Shown here: positions 24,283 to 33,373 of the stretch, piece after piece
Position numbering within the stretch: the first letter of the stretch is position 1
Layout: each line of letters begins with the position of its first letter
Assembly: GCA_044361535.1 (NCBI GenBank)
Contig: JBIKIQ010000004.1
Span: 157,889 to 221,888 of the forward strand
Direction: 5' to 3'
DNA length: 64,000 bases
DNA from: UBA952 sp044361535
Lineage (GTDB): Bacteria; Bacteroidota; Bacteroidia; Flavobacteriales_D; Crocinitomicaceae
Position numbers and translations under genes: made by a program
Notes under the pieces: generated by a model
Databases searched by the model: none
The model's input: only the letters and a program-made list of their open reading frames with translations
Told to the model about the DNA's origin: nothing

Positions 24283-26553
24283 ATGAGCTATTTAGACGAA
24301 TTAAATGCCAGCCAACGAGCAGCTGTAGAGCAAATTGACGGACCACTTATGGTAATCGCTGGAGCTGGTTCAGGAAAAACCCGTGTGCTTACCTTCCGCA
24401 TTGCTTACATGATCGAAAATGGCATTGATCCATTTAATGTTTTGGCACTGACATTTACCAATAAGGCCGCTCGTGAAATGACTGAAAGAATCGGTAAAAT
24501 TGTAGGGCCTAGTGAGGCTAAAAATATTACCATGGGCACCTTTCACTCCGTATTTTCACGAATACTTCGGTTCAACGCTGATCGATTGGGCTACCCAACA
24601 AATTTTACCATTTACGACTCCCAAGATTCTAAAAACTTGATCAAAGACATCATTAAGGAATTAAATCTCGACGACAAAGCATATAAACCAAGTTCTGTTC
24701 TTGGTCGGATTTCCTCTGCAAAAAACAACCTTGTTTCGGCAGATATGTATGCCCAAAATGAGGAAATACTTTTTGAGGATAAACAAGCAAAACGCCCACT
24801 AATTGCAACTATTTATAAGACGTATGAAAATCGCTGTCGAAAAGCCGGCGCTATGGATTTCGACGATTTGTTGTTTCAAACGCATGTTTTGTTGCGCGAC
24901 TTTCCAGAAGTTTTAGCTTATTACCAACATAAATTTCAGTTCATCCTTGTAGATGAGTATCAAGATACAAATTACGCCCAATACTTGATTGTAAAAAAAC
25001 TTGCTGCGACTAACGAAAACATTTGTGTTGTAGGAGATGACGCTCAAAGTATCTACTCCTTTCGGGGTGCTAATATTCAAAATATATTGAATTTTAAAGT
25101 TGATTACCCTGACTTTAAATTATTTAAATTAGAGCAAAACTACCGCAGCACTAAGAATATTGTAGAGGCAGCCAATTCAATTATTTCAAAAAATAAAGAT
25201 CAAATCAAAAAAACAGTTTGGACCGAAAACAATGATGGTGCGAAAATTACTGTTGTCCGAACCCTGACTGATAACGAGGAAGGAAAAATTATCGCAGGAA
25301 AAATATTTGATTCCAAACAATCCATGCCTATATCTTTTAATGATATTGCCATACTTTATAGAACCAATCGACAGTCCCGGGCATTTGAGGAAGCTCTGCG
25401 TAAGTACAATATCCCGTATAAAATTTATGGCGGTATTTCATTCTATCAACGCAAAGAAATCAAAGATTTATTGGCGTATTTTCGTCTTACTACGAATCCT
25501 TCCGATGAAGAGGCACTTAAAAGGGTTCTAAATTACCCAAGAAGAGGAATTGGAAAAACAACAGAAGAAAATCTGATAATAGCTGCAAATAATCATTCCG
25601 TAAGTATTTGGGAAATATTACAGAATTTAGATCAATTTGGTTTAAATTTTAACAAAGGCATTCGTGATAAACTTTATGAATTTGTAACGATGATTCGTAG
25701 TTTTCAAGCCCAACTTCATTCTTTAAATGCCTTTCAATTAGCTGAAACCATAGCCAAATCATCAGGAATAATTAAGGAATTAAAAGCTGAAAAAGACAAA
25801 GGTCCGGAAGAGGTGGAACGTTTTCAAAACATCGAAGAATTACTATCAGGTATTCAAGAATTTGTTAATTCATCTGAAGAGGTTAAAACACTATCCGATT
25901 TTTTATTGGATGTTGCACTACTCACTGATGCTGATGAAGATAAAAATGAAGAACGAAATCATGTCACTTTAATGACCATTCACTCCAGCAAAGGTCTTGA
26001 ATTTCCCTATGTTTTTATAGTAGGAATGGAAGAGAATTTATTTCCTTCACAAATGGCGTTAAATTCCAGAACAGAGTTGGAGGAAGAAAGACGGTTGTTC
26101 TATGTAGCAATCACACGTGCAAAAGATGCATGTACTCTTTCCTATGCGGCATCACGTTTTACTTGGGGACAATTAATTTCTTCTGAACCGAGTCGATTTA
26201 TTGATGAAATTGATAGCCAATTTTTAAATTTTGATACTCCTCCTAGAGGACAAGGTAGATCACTTGGAATGGGAATAAATCGAGGGGAAAGGGCTTTTTC
26301 AGGGGGATTGAACAGAAGCATGGGTAGTCCGAAATTAACCTCTATGAGTGACTTAAAAGGACCGAATAACACAAGTGGTGACGCTACATATATGGTTGGA
26401 CAAAATGTGCAACACGAGCGGTTTGGAAAAGGAAAAATTACAAAATTAGAAGGTGTTGGAAACGATCAAAAAGCAACAGTTTTCTTTCCTCATCATGGAA
26501 TAAAAAACCTTATAGTTCGTTTTGCTAATTTGCAAATTCTTGAAGAAGATTAA
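24283..26553 (+). CDS. pcrA: UvrD/PcrA-type ATP-dependent DNA helicase
   Basis: A 756-residue superfamily 1A helicase: Q-motif LNASQRAAVEQ (8-18), Walker A AGAGSGKTR (26-34), motif II VDEYQDTN, GDDAQSIYSFRGA as motif III, and the late motifs VTLMTIHSSKGLEFPYVF and EEERRLFYVAITRAKD. The last 50 residues (VGQNVQHERFGKGKITKLEG) form the Tudor-like domain that in PcrA/UvrD binds RNA polymerase. It unwinds DNA 3'-5' in repair and transcription-coupled processes. Its TAA overlaps the TAA of ispF on the other strand through a shared TTAA. Confidence 0.96.
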   Translation: MSYLDELNASQRAAVEQIDGPLMVIAGAGSGKTRVLTFRIAYMIENGIDPFNVLALTFTNKAAREMTERIGKIVGPSEAKNITMGTFHSVFSRILRFNADRLGYPTNFTIYDSQDSKNLIKDIIKELNLDDKAYKPSSVLGRISSAKNNLVSADMYAQNEEILFEDKQAKRPLIATIYKTYENRCRKAGAMDFDDLLFQTHVLLRDFPEVLAYYQHKFQFILVDEYQDTNYAQYLIVKKLAATNENICVVGDDAQSIYSFRGANIQNILNFKVDYPDFKLFKLEQNYRSTKNIVEAANSIISKNKDQIKKTVWTENNDGAKITVVRTLTDNEEGKIIAGKIFDSKQSMPISFNDIAILYRTNRQSRAFEEALRKYNIPYKIYGGISFYQRKEIKDLLAYFRLTTNPSDEEALKRVLNYPRRGIGKTTEENLIIAANNHSVSIWEILQNLDQFGLNFNKGIRDKLYEFVTMIRSFQAQLHSLNAFQLAETIAKSSGIIKELKAEKDKGPEEVERFQNIEELLSGIQEFVNSSEEVKTLSDFLLDVALLTDADEDKNEERNHVTLMTIHSSKGLEFPYVFIVGMEENLFPSQMALNSRTELEEERRLFYVAITRAKDACTLSYAASRFTWGQLISSEPSRFIDEIDSQFLNFDTPPRGQGRSLGMGINRGERAFSGGLNRSMGSPKLTSMSDLKGPNNTSGDATYMVGQNVQHERFGKGKITKLEGVGNDQKATVFFPHHGIKNLIVRFANLQILEED

Positions 26554-27026
26554 GCTGAAATCAAGCAGGCGGCATACGCTTTTATTGCTCGTCGCTCGCC
26601 AAAGGAATCTACTTTTTCATGTGTGGTAGCCTTAATTGAAACAGCATCAACATCCATTTCTAGAATTTCGGCTATTGTATTTTGCATATCTGGAATATGA
26701 GGATTAACCTTTGGTTTTTCCAAAATAACTGTGCAATCAATATTTCCCACAGTATATCCTTTGTTCTTGATTTTTTTAAATACTTCGCGAAGTAATATTT
26801 TAGAATCAATTCCTTTGTATTGAGGATCTGTATCTGAAAAATGAAATCCTATATCTCGCAAATTCGCAGCTCCCAAAAGTGCATCACAAATGGCATGCAA
26901 TAATACATCGGCATCTGAATGACCTACGGCTCCAAGATCAGATTCTAATTCAATTCCACCAATAAATAAACGGTATCCCTCTTCCAGTCGGTGCACATCT
27001 ACACCATATCCTACACGAATTTTCAT
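26550..27026 (-). CDS. ispF: 2-C-methyl-D-erythritol 2,4-cyclodiphosphate synthase
   Basis: A 158-residue enzyme of the MEP isoprenoid pathway. The zinc ligands are Asp10 and His12 (GVDVHRL) and His44 (LLHAICDALLG), with GHSDAD at 35-40. Catalytic-region TT-x-EK is kept (ATTHEK), but the usual following GFTGRxEG loop reads VDSFGERRA. The start codon follows the porV stop with no gap, so ispF is the last gene of a porU-porV-ispF unit. Length is standard, so activity is likely despite the loop change. Confidence 0.93.
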   Translation of the reverse strand: MKIRVGYGVDVHRLEEGYRLFIGGIELESDLGAVGHSDADVLLHAICDALLGAANLRDIGFHFSDTDPQYKGIDSKILLREVFKKIKNKGYTVGNIDCTVILEKPKVNPHIPDMQNTIAEILEMDVDAVSIKATTHEKVDSFGERRAIKAYAACLISA

Positions 27027-28304
27027 TTATACACCTTCTTTTTTCTCGCCGCCGGCAGTTTTTCCATCAAGATTCAACCTCAATGTAAATCGGAGTGTAT
27101 TGGCTAAAGGGCTTTGTCTCCCACTAATCGATGCTAAATAGGAAAAATCAATTCCAAACATGTTGTATTTGAAACTTGCACCTAAGTTTATAAATTGACG
27201 ATTTCCCTTGTTTCTGTTTTCATAAAAAATTCCTCCTCTTACAGCAAGAACGTTGTTATACCACCATTCTAAACCTCCAGCAATATTTATTTCTGTTAAT
27301 TCTTCTGTAAATTTTGAGCCTTTTTTTACTTCATATGAGCCATCCGCATTTTGAATGTATTTTCCATCTGCATCTGTTAAAGGTGCTCCCGGTGCGTCAT
27401 AAAATGATTGAATCATACCTGAAATAACACCAACATCGTTTGATCTTCCAGAAATCATCGTATACGAACCATCTATTACATCGTAGTATGCAGGTGTAGG
27501 AACTAATAATTTTTGAAGGTCTAACGCAAATGTCACTGAATTGTATTTATCAAAATCTGCTTTGAATGCATTTCCTATCTTTAAGTTCATCGGTATGAAA
27601 TCTCTTTGAGACAATTCTGAATAAGCGACCTTATTTCCAATATTATTAATAGTGGTAGCAAATGTGTAAGATCCTTTGGTTTTACCAATTTTTGCATCCT
27701 CATTGAAATACGTAAAAGACAAATCAGTTGCACCAACTATTCCTGCTTTAGTATTTACCCCACCTACTGTTAATCCACCGGTAAGGTTTGAATACGCAAA
27801 TTTCCCATTTAATCCAATGCTAAATCTATCTGAAAGTCTAAATGCATAAGCTCCTGTAAGTTCAAATTCACTAGGCTTGTCATCACGAATAACATTTCCC
27901 GAAGCATCAGTAAACGTAATTTCACCCAAACTAAAAAACCTCAACGCACCACCAACCGAATGCAACCGATTCACCTTATAATAAAATGACAGATATGATA
28001 AGTGGATATCATTTGTCAATTGTCTTAACCATGGAGTATACGACAAACTCAATTCCGACTTTTCTTTAGCAAAAGAAATCATAGATGTATTCCAATAAAC
28101 TGATGTTGAAGTAGGACTTAATGCTGTTCCCGCATCACCCATACCACCTGCACGAGAATCAGGGGTTATAGCCATAAAAGGCAACGCTGTTGTGATTGTA
28201 TTTAATTGTAAATCGCCATCAGAAGCGCCACTTCCTCCTGTTGGTTGTGCGAAACTCACTTGTGAGACAATCAAACAAAAAATGAAAATTATATTCTTTC
28301 TCAT
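27027..28304 (-). CDS. porV: Type IX secretion outer membrane protein PorV
   Basis: About 425 residues: signal peptide MRKNIIFIFCLIVSQVSFAQ, then a FadL-like barrel starting with the family-specific TALPFMAITPDSRAGGMGDAGTALSP and SVYWNTSMISF. The barrel shows many Gly/aromatic strands and ends RFTLRLNLDG before a short charged tail. PorV (LptO) carries cargo with C-terminal signals from the translocon to the PorU sortase. It sits directly between porU and ispF. ATG 28304 is used because it starts the signal peptide. Confidence 0.95.
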   Translation of the reverse strand: MRKNIIFIFCLIVSQVSFAQPTGGSGASDGDLQLNTITTALPFMAITPDSRAGGMGDAGTALSPTSTSVYWNTSMISFAKEKSELSLSYTPWLRQLTNDIHLSYLSFYYKVNRLHSVGGALRFFSLGEITFTDASGNVIRDDKPSEFELTGAYAFRLSDRFSIGLNGKFAYSNLTGGLTVGGVNTKAGIVGATDLSFTYFNEDAKIGKTKGSYTFATTINNIGNKVAYSELSQRDFIPMNLKIGNAFKADFDKYNSVTFALDLQKLLVPTPAYYDVIDGSYTMISGRSNDVGVISGMIQSFYDAPGAPLTDADGKYIQNADGSYEVKKGSKFTEELTEINIAGGLEWWYNNVLAVRGGIFYENRNKGNRQFINLGASFKYNMFGIDFSYLASISGRQSPLANTLRFTLRLNLDGKTAGGEKKEGV

Positions 28305-28377
28305 AAATAATCTACTAAATTTGGCCGACACTAAATCAGTTGGTAAATATACGCAAAAGAGCTGCGTTTATTGTATT

Positions 28378-31300
28378 TTATTTCAATAAAACTAATTTTT
28401 CTGTCTTTTCAGCCACTTGTCCATCCGGATTTTTTACTTTGAGGTGATAGATGTAAACCCCTTTCGCTAATTGATCTCCAAAATCATCTCGACCATCCCA
28501 ATTAATTCCTTGATTTCTAAATCCAACTGTGTTAACACTTTCATTAATAGTCTTTATTAATTTTCCAGAAATTGTAAAAATTTGAACTTGTACATCCAAA
28601 GTACTACAAGACTGATTGTGCTCAAACATAAATTCCGTGGATGTTGTAAAAGGATTGGGATAATTATACACGTTTGATAAAACAGGAGTCTGTTTTTCTT
28701 GAACAACAAACGACGTTTCCACGCTACTTGAGTTATTATTTACGTCCCACACTTTTACAAGTACTGTGTGTCTTCCGGGCGCTAACTCACTCATTTGATA
28801 ACGAATTTCACCTGATTGATATGAGTTTAATTCACTTGAATAATAGTCGTTTAATACAATCGGATCAGAAGATTTTCCATCAATAATTGCAGTAATATCA
28901 TGGCCAATTCCGTTTCCTACTGTGTTTATTCCGTTTTCATCAAATGCTTTCACCAAAAGAACCGGGGTTTCGTCGGTAATGCTACCGTCAATAAATTTCT
29001 CGTCATTTAAGAATACTTCCAATTGTGGCCCTTCATTATCGTTTATACCATTAGGATTTATTCCTCCAATTCTGAAATTCGTATCATACCCATAAGCATC
29101 CACATTCGAATCGTAGGCATAATAACTAATTTTACCTTTTCCAATAGAAAGCGCAATGTCTTTTGGAACAACAAATGAAAAATCAAAATAACCATTAACG
29201 ACACTGCTTTTTCCTTTGTAAACAATATTACGTTGCAATTCAAATTCAACTTCTTGCGAATTTGGATCTTGGCCTAACGTTTTCATTTTCTTAGCCTTAT
29301 CAAAAATTGATGGCACCAATATTCCATTAAATCCATTTTGAATATTTCCACTAACGTCTTCAATATGACCTTTGATACGAACTTTGCTTAAAGCGTTTAA
29401 TGTATCAATTTCTACAAGAGGACTTTTGCCGTTAATACTATCAGTTACTACTTTCAAAGAAGGCAATGCAATCTTCAATGCAGGGTCTCCGATTAGTGTA
29501 AAGCTGCGCTTATTATCACTATCCAATGCATCATTCTTTGTTCGCATCATTATTTCACCAAAGGTCAACGGGGAATTATCCGTATTTCGATCAAAAACAT
29601 TGTCAAACAATGCATTGCCAACAGATGTGTTAACACCAAAATATACCGCTCGTGTTGTTGTCATCAAAGCAATAGCTCCACCTGTAGGATTTAACGCAAC
29701 CCATTCACCAGCCGAAATACGTTTTGGATCGTCGTATTTGGTGAATTCACATGTTGCTGAGACAAATAAATTTAGGGCATTGATGTTACTCCAATCGTTT
29801 ATTTGAGGTATTGAAACCACTCTTTCCTCAGCTAAGCCAACCTCACCGCCATGACCAACGTAGTTAACCAATACTGCTCCTCGCTGAATTCGGTCAGTGA
29901 TTGCGTTATAAACATCAGGATATCGTTGTCCTCCTGCAGTTGTTTGTTGAGGATATGCATCCAAATATAATTTATCACAATTCATTTCAAAATGATCTGA
30001 TTTTACTGAATTGTACTGAGGCTCGGTATCATTCAAGATAAAATAATTGTTTTCCTCATCATCAGCAATTTGCACATATTTTAATTTCCAGTCACCGAAT
30101 GTTGAATTACTATTGAATTCTAAACAACACGAAGCATTGTTGGAATTAAACAACGAAGAACCATTCTTCATGTAATGTTCAATTTTATCAACTTGTTGTT
30201 TGGCCTGAGTTTGATCTGACGCAAGAATACGACCGATTCCTATATCTAATAAATCGTTAGCTGCAAGCGCTTCATTATCGTCTAACATTCCAAAAAAATC
30301 ATCTGAAACATAACAAGATAAATAGTTTTCGCTATTTTCTGCTTGATACGTCAAAACCATATTGTTGTTATTTGGCACTCGATTTTTTGGGTCAAATGTT
30401 CCATCACCAAAGAGCAAGAGATACTTTAATTCAGTTCCTGGATTAGTCAGTGCTCGATCGTGGAACATCTTGGCAAACATTCGAATTGCAACGGCATCTG
30501 GAGCTCCTGAACTAAATTCATTGAATACCTGATCGGTGGTAACAACATGAGTAGAGGTACCTTGAGCTCGGTGTAAATCTGCCAAACGATTGGCTTGAGA
30601 TAAAAAACTCGGGTGTGTAACTATAACAAAATCAGCTTGTTCCAATCCGTGTAAATTTTGATAATCTACTTCTCCAATCTTTTCAGGTGTGAAAAATGAA
30701 GTTCCGTTTGATGCAACAAATTCTTTGAACACAAATTCTGTTTTAAATCTGAATACATTATTTGATAAAGTACCACTAACAATTTTAGGATGATTTTTAT
30801 CTGTAAGATCCCATACAAAACCAGTTGAAGGCAAAGAGGAAAGTACATACTCCCCCGTAAATCCAGGCTGGAATTGAGTCAAGTTTCTGAAATTCATTTG
30901 AGTTCCATAAAAAACAAGCTTCCTTCTCGTATTCAGCGTAATGAAATCTAAATACGTAAGTACTGAAGGATTACTTCGTGAAATAGTTAATTTTAGCGGT
31001 ATATTCGATAAACCGGTATTGAACAAAAAACTTGATTCTTTGCGTGTAAATTCACTAAAATAAGGTAAAGGAGTAGTGAAAATCGAATTTCCATTAACAC
31101 TAAAATCTTGCGTGATTCCGCTACCATTTGTGGCCATAGCAGTTTTTATCTTAACTGGAAACGTATCAATGTTTGGAATTGAAAAATTAAATGTTTTTTC
31201 CAACTCAATATCAAATAACTCACCGTACCAGCGCTTACCGCCACTTACCAAATTAATTAATTCGCTTTCATAAATATCACGGTAATCATAACTTGTTACT

Positions 31301-32214
31301 TCAAACGCTGCTGGATCAGTAATCTCAGCTAAATTTTCAATGCGTTCTGGCGTATTTCCTGAATCGATATTTATGAAATAGTAGGATTTATCAGAATAGA
31401 CATGCTGTTTGCGCTTAAATTCAGCATTCCCGTCTGGATCCCATCTGTGTGGTCCCCATCCATAAAACAAAAGATAATCCCCTTCGTCAAAATTACCATC
31501 TGAATCCCCTTTGACGTATATTGCATTTTCAACAAGATCATCCATGCGGGGAACAGAATTACTTTCAGGAAGTAATCCCTCTCCATTGCCAAAAATATGG
31601 ATGTGATTGGGATTCAATCCATTAGCAGAAATACCACAACTCTCCAAAAAAGCCTTGTCAATTTTATAAATTCCGTCTTTCTCTACCGCAATTTTATACC
31701 AAGTTCCTGTTCCCTGTCTTAGTGCTGAATTAGCAACAAAATCTTTTTGTAACACAGGTGCCTCAGAATCTTTTATTTCAAAATTTAGTTTTGTGACCTT
31801 TTTCACTTCATTGTTCACCTTAAAAAAAGGCTTCGCACTTACTACCGCAAACCATTCGTCACCGCCTTTTGTAACCTTACAATCTATCTGTGGATTTTCT
31901 GAAAGATCAAATAAATATTCATTGGCATACTCCCTTTCTAGTTGAGATACATTTTCAGAGTCGTATGAAATGAGTTGAATCTTTTTATTTTTGGATGTTT
32001 TTTCTTTCCAATAAAAACTTGGTGTTCTTCCACTTAAGGATTGATTTTGTATAGCAGGAATACGTATGTCCTGATCTCCAGATTTAATAAGAACTGGTTC
32101 AGCCCATGGAATGGAAATTGATATCGTATTTTGACCATTTGCGTAAGAGCACAATAGAATAAAATATAAAGAACTTAAAAATAATGTTTGAAAATACCTT
32201 GATGAAATCCACAT
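28378..32214 (-). CDS. porU: Type IX secretion sortase PorU
   Basis: A 1278-residue gingipain-like (C25) protease: N-terminal signal and pro region, then the peptidase domain with catalytic His788 in NYVGHGGEVG and Cys822 in SATCEFTKYDD. The C-terminal part has Ig-like domains and an FlgD-like/sorting segment (YNYPNPFTTSTEF, GKLIKTINE, GVYIYHLKVKN). PorU cuts the C-terminal signal from T9SS cargo and joins the cargo to lipid at the cell surface. Size and the adjacent porV are as expected. It diverges from the PorP/SprF gene. Confidence 0.96.
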   Translation of the reverse strand: MWISSRYFQTLFLSSLYFILLCSYANGQNTISISIPWAEPVLIKSGDQDIRIPAIQNQSLSGRTPSFYWKEKTSKNKKIQLISYDSENVSQLEREYANEYLFDLSENPQIDCKVTKGGDEWFAVVSAKPFFKVNNEVKKVTKLNFEIKDSEAPVLQKDFVANSALRQGTGTWYKIAVEKDGIYKIDKAFLESCGISANGLNPNHIHIFGNGEGLLPESNSVPRMDDLVENAIYVKGDSDGNFDEGDYLLFYGWGPHRWDPDGNAEFKRKQHVYSDKSYYFINIDSGNTPERIENLAEITDPAAFEVTSYDYRDIYESELINLVSGGKRWYGELFDIELEKTFNFSIPNIDTFPVKIKTAMATNGSGITQDFSVNGNSIFTTPLPYFSEFTRKESSFLFNTGLSNIPLKLTISRSNPSVLTYLDFITLNTRRKLVFYGTQMNFRNLTQFQPGFTGEYVLSSLPSTGFVWDLTDKNHPKIVSGTLSNNVFRFKTEFVFKEFVASNGTSFFTPEKIGEVDYQNLHGLEQADFVIVTHPSFLSQANRLADLHRAQGTSTHVVTTDQVFNEFSSGAPDAVAIRMFAKMFHDRALTNPGTELKYLLLFGDGTFDPKNRVPNNNNMVLTYQAENSENYLSCYVSDDFFGMLDDNEALAANDLLDIGIGRILASDQTQAKQQVDKIEHYMKNGSSLFNSNNASCCLEFNSNSTFGDWKLKYVQIADDEENNYFILNDTEPQYNSVKSDHFEMNCDKLYLDAYPQQTTAGGQRYPDVYNAITDRIQRGAVLVNYVGHGGEVGLAEERVVSIPQINDWSNINALNLFVSATCEFTKYDDPKRISAGEWVALNPTGGAIALMTTTRAVYFGVNTSVGNALFDNVFDRNTDNSPLTFGEIMMRTKNDALDSDNKRSFTLIGDPALKIALPSLKVVTDSINGKSPLVEIDTLNALSKVRIKGHIEDVSGNIQNGFNGILVPSIFDKAKKMKTLGQDPNSQEVEFELQRNIVYKGKSSVVNGYFDFSFVVPKDIALSIGKGKISYYAYDSNVDAYGYDTNFRIGGINPNGINDNEGPQLEVFLNDEKFIDGSITDETPVLLVKAFDENGINTVGNGIGHDITAIIDGKSSDPIVLNDYYSSELNSYQSGEIRYQMSELAPGRHTVLVKVWDVNNNSSSVETSFVVQEKQTPVLSNVYNYPNPFTTSTEFMFEHNQSCSTLDVQVQIFTISGKLIKTINESVNTVGFRNQGINWDGRDDFGDQLAKGVYIYHLKVKNPDGQVAEKTEKLVLLK

Positions 32215-32218
32215 AGAT

Positions 32219-32227
32219 CAAATTTAG
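32219..32227 (-). promoter_or_regulatory. Imperfect promoter box before porU
   Basis: On the minus strand TAAATTTTG is one base longer than the consensus TAnnTTTG and ends four bases before the porU ATG at 32214. It may be a weak promoter or chance in AT-rich DNA. Confidence 0.2.
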
Positions 32228-32258
32228 ACTTTTACCAGCATTGAACGAAAAAAAAAAT

Positions 32259-32288
32259 TGTTTATTTCACAAATTAGTTTATTTTTGT
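32259..32288 (+). promoter_or_regulatory. Bacteroidota-type promoter of the porP-gldJ unit
   Basis: TTG at 32259-32261, a 19-base spacer and TATTTTTG at 32281-32288 match the Bacteroidota consensus TTG-N17-20-TAnnTTTG exactly. A transcript would begin near 32295 and have a leader of about 45 bases before the GTG start at 32340. This is the best-formed promoter in the window. Confidence 0.75.
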
Positions 32289-32339
32289 AACCTTAATTTC
32301 AGATGAACGTTATAACAAGTTGCACCAAAAAGTTGTTTA

Positions 32340-33317
32340 GTGAAAATAAAATTGACTGATTTACTGCTGTTTACGATAGTTTTTTCGTTTCTTGGAGCGA
32401 CCAATGTGTTTGCCCAAGACCCGACGTTTACGCAGTTTTATGCTAATCCGGTTTATTTAAATCCCGCTCTAGCAGGTTCTCATGGTTGTCCTAGATTAGC
32501 TGCAAATTACAGAAATGAATGGCCTCAGCTAACAGGTAATTACGTGACGTATGCTGCGGCTTATGACACGTATTCTCGAAGTGTAAATGGTGGAATTGGA
32601 ATTTTAGCCATGCATGATCAACAAGGTCAGGCTACTATTCAAACATCGATGATAGGTTTGGTTTATTCGTATCATTACAAAATTAATCGTAAAACGGCTA
32701 TGATGTTTGGAGCCAAGGCGTCTTGGTTTCAAAAGTTTTTGGATTGGGATAAATTGACTTTTGGTGATATGATTGATCCTCGTAGAGGTTTCATTTACCA
32801 AACCGGTGACGTTCCAAGAGGTGGGAATAGAGGTTTCTTTGATGTTTCTGCTGGTGCTGTAATTTTCACAAAGAAATTTTTTGGTGGATTAGCTGTAAAT
32901 CACCTAAACAGACCGGATGAATCAATGATTTTGGGTCAATCTAGATTGCCTATGCGTTTCACTGCTCACATGGGTGCAGACATTCCATTGGGACAAAAAT
33001 CTAAATACAACAACGTTACTTCGATAATGCCAAACATCATTTACCAATACCAAAACGGGTTTCAAGAATTGAATATCGGAACGTATATAAAGTATGGCAA
33101 TATCAACACCGGAGTTTGGTACCGAAACAGAGATGCGTTTATTTTAACGGTTGGTTTGAATACTGGAAAATTTAAGTTGGGATACAGTTATGACGTAACT
33201 GTTTCGAAGTTAGGCAATGGTATTTCCGGTGGTTCACACGAAATTTCCATGGGATACAACTTAAAATGTAAGAGAAAGCCAAGACAATTTAGAACAATTT
33301 CTTGTCCATCTTTTTAA
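32340..33317 (+). CDS. PorP/SprF family type IX secretion membrane protein
   Basis: A 325-residue protein with signal peptide (MKIKLTDLLLFTIVFSFLGATNVFAQ region) and the diagnostic start of the mature part DPTFTQFYANPVYLNPALAGS, followed by a beta barrel with YSYHYKINRKTAMMFG, PNIIYQYQNGFQELNIG and the final KLGYSYDVTVSKL. PorP/SprF proteins associate with the T9SS translocon and, in several lineages, with type B (CHU_C) cargo such as SprB. The start is GTG 32340. A strong promoter lies upstream and gldJ follows after 56 bases. The last residues form a short basic tail. Confidence 0.93.
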   Translation: MKIKLTDLLLFTIVFSFLGATNVFAQDPTFTQFYANPVYLNPALAGSHGCPRLAANYRNEWPQLTGNYVTYAAAYDTYSRSVNGGIGILAMHDQQGQATIQTSMIGLVYSYHYKINRKTAMMFGAKASWFQKFLDWDKLTFGDMIDPRRGFIYQTGDVPRGGNRGFFDVSAGAVIFTKKFFGGLAVNHLNRPDESMILGQSRLPMRFTAHMGADIPLGQKSKYNNVTSIMPNIIYQYQNGFQELNIGTYIKYGNINTGVWYRNRDAFILTVGLNTGKFKLGYSYDVTVSKLGNGISGGSHEISMGYNLKCKRKPRQFRTISCPSF

Positions 33318-33373
33318 TGATGTAACTTTTTAGTTAGAATGACGTTTACTATTTCCTTATAATACGAAAAAGT

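Noticed and set aside
29372..29806. A 144-codon open frame on the plus strand opposite porU
   Set aside because: It lies wholly antisense to a well-supported sortase gene, has no recognisable domain or signal, and its composition follows from the codon use of the other strand.
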